Assembly: GCA_002420085.1 (NCBI GenBank)
Contig: DIHI01000022.1
Span: 1 to 5,825 of the forward strand
Reading direction: 5' to 3'
Source of the DNA: Lysobacterales bacterium UBA5700
Lineage (GTDB): Bacteria; Pseudomonadota; Gammaproteobacteria; Xanthomonadales; Xanthomonadaceae
Length of the DNA stretch: 5,825 nucleotides
Shown here: positions 5,635 to 5,825 of the stretch, piece after piece
How positions within the stretch are numbered: position 1 is the stretch's first letter
How the letters are laid out: each line of letters opens with the position of its first letter
Made by a program: the position numbers and the translations under genes
The notes under the pieces: generated by a model
Seen by the model: only the letters and a program-made list of their open reading frames with translations
Told to the model about the DNA's origin: nothing
Database searches by the model: none

Positions 5635-5825
5635 TCAATCCAGGAACACCAGCCAGGCGCCAGTGGCGATCAGGGCGAAGCCGGCCAGGTGATTCCAGCG
5701 GATCGGTTCACCGAGATACCAGACCGAGAAGCCGACGAAGACACTCAGGGTGATGACCTCCTGCAGGGTCTTGAGCTGGGCGGCCGAGTAGACCGTATGG
5801 CCGATCCGGTTGGCCGGCACCTGCA
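5635..5825 (-). CDS. DMT-like DUF486 membrane protein, N-terminus cut by window edge
   Basis: The C-terminal 62 residues of an inner-membrane protein; the frame stays open through the right edge. The stretch QVPANRIGHTVYSAAQLKT followed by LQEVITL is characteristic of the DUF486 family (about 110-120 aa), small relatives of the drug/metabolite transporter superfamily. Two hydrophobic segments are visible: ITLSVFVGFSVWYL, then after the polar loop GEPIRWNHL a second segment GFALIATGAWLVFL ending two residues before the stop. Internal Met or GTG codons near 5820 are not starts, because the family sequence continues upstream of them. The transported substrate is not known. It is on the same strand as deoC but 145 bp away, so joint transcription is possible and not shown. 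Confidence 0.82.
   Translation of the reverse strand, partial: QVPANRIGHTVYSAAQLKTLQEVITLSVFVGFSVWYLGEPIRWNHLAGFALIATGAWLVFLD

Noticed and set aside
4467..5753. 428-codon open frame on the plus strand
   Set aside because: It is antisense to deoC and the start of deoA, both with complete active sites. It crosses the leader region and shows no family resemblance.

Overview
The window looks like chromosomal DNA from a GC-rich Gram-negative bacterium. The protein families and their wording (a Pseudomonas-like adenine deaminase, enterobacterial-type DeoC and DeoA, a DUF486 membrane protein) suggest a gammaproteobacterium, perhaps near Xanthomonadales or Chromatiales; this placement is an inference. 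GC richness leaves long stop-free antisense frames over every real gene, and these are not annotated.

Layout from left to right: (1) 1-1982, minus strand: an elongation factor G-like translational GTPase of the non-canonical EF-G2 type, cut by the left edge. (2) 1983-2253: a gene-free divergent spacer with a perfect 8+1+8 inverted repeat and a duplicated 7-mer. (3) 2254-3264, plus strand: a zinc-dependent adenine/adenosine deaminase. (4) 3287-4720, minus strand: thymidine phosphorylase (deoA), convergent with the deaminase and only 22 bp from it. (5) 4725-5489, minus strand: deoxyribose-phosphate aldolase (deoC), 4 bp upstream of deoA. (6) 5490-5634: a leader region with an FNR/Anr-type box, a weak -10 element and short inverted repeats. 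(7) 5635-5825, minus strand: the C-terminal end of a DMT-like DUF486 membrane protein, cut by the right edge.

The central genes form a small nucleoside-salvage block. DeoA splits thymidine (and deoxyuridine) to free base and deoxyribose-1-phosphate. After conversion to the 5-phosphate by a phosphopentomutase that is not in this window, DeoC cleaves it to glyceraldehyde-3-phosphate and acetaldehyde. The neighbouring deaminase handles adenine or adenosine. No regulator, transporter or phosphopentomutase is encoded here.

The most unusual observation is at the extreme left. The EF-G-like frame stays open, but its last roughly 20 residues stop resembling EF-G and instead closely match the end of the DnaB helicase N-terminal domain. 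The changeover falls on a short LAEIADY segment that fits both families, so this is either an assembly or recombination joint or an in-frame fusion. A second point of interest is the FNR-like box upstream of deoC, whose spacing predicts a class II promoter with a nearly leaderless deoC-deoA transcript. I found no convincing novel defence, mobile or RNA system.
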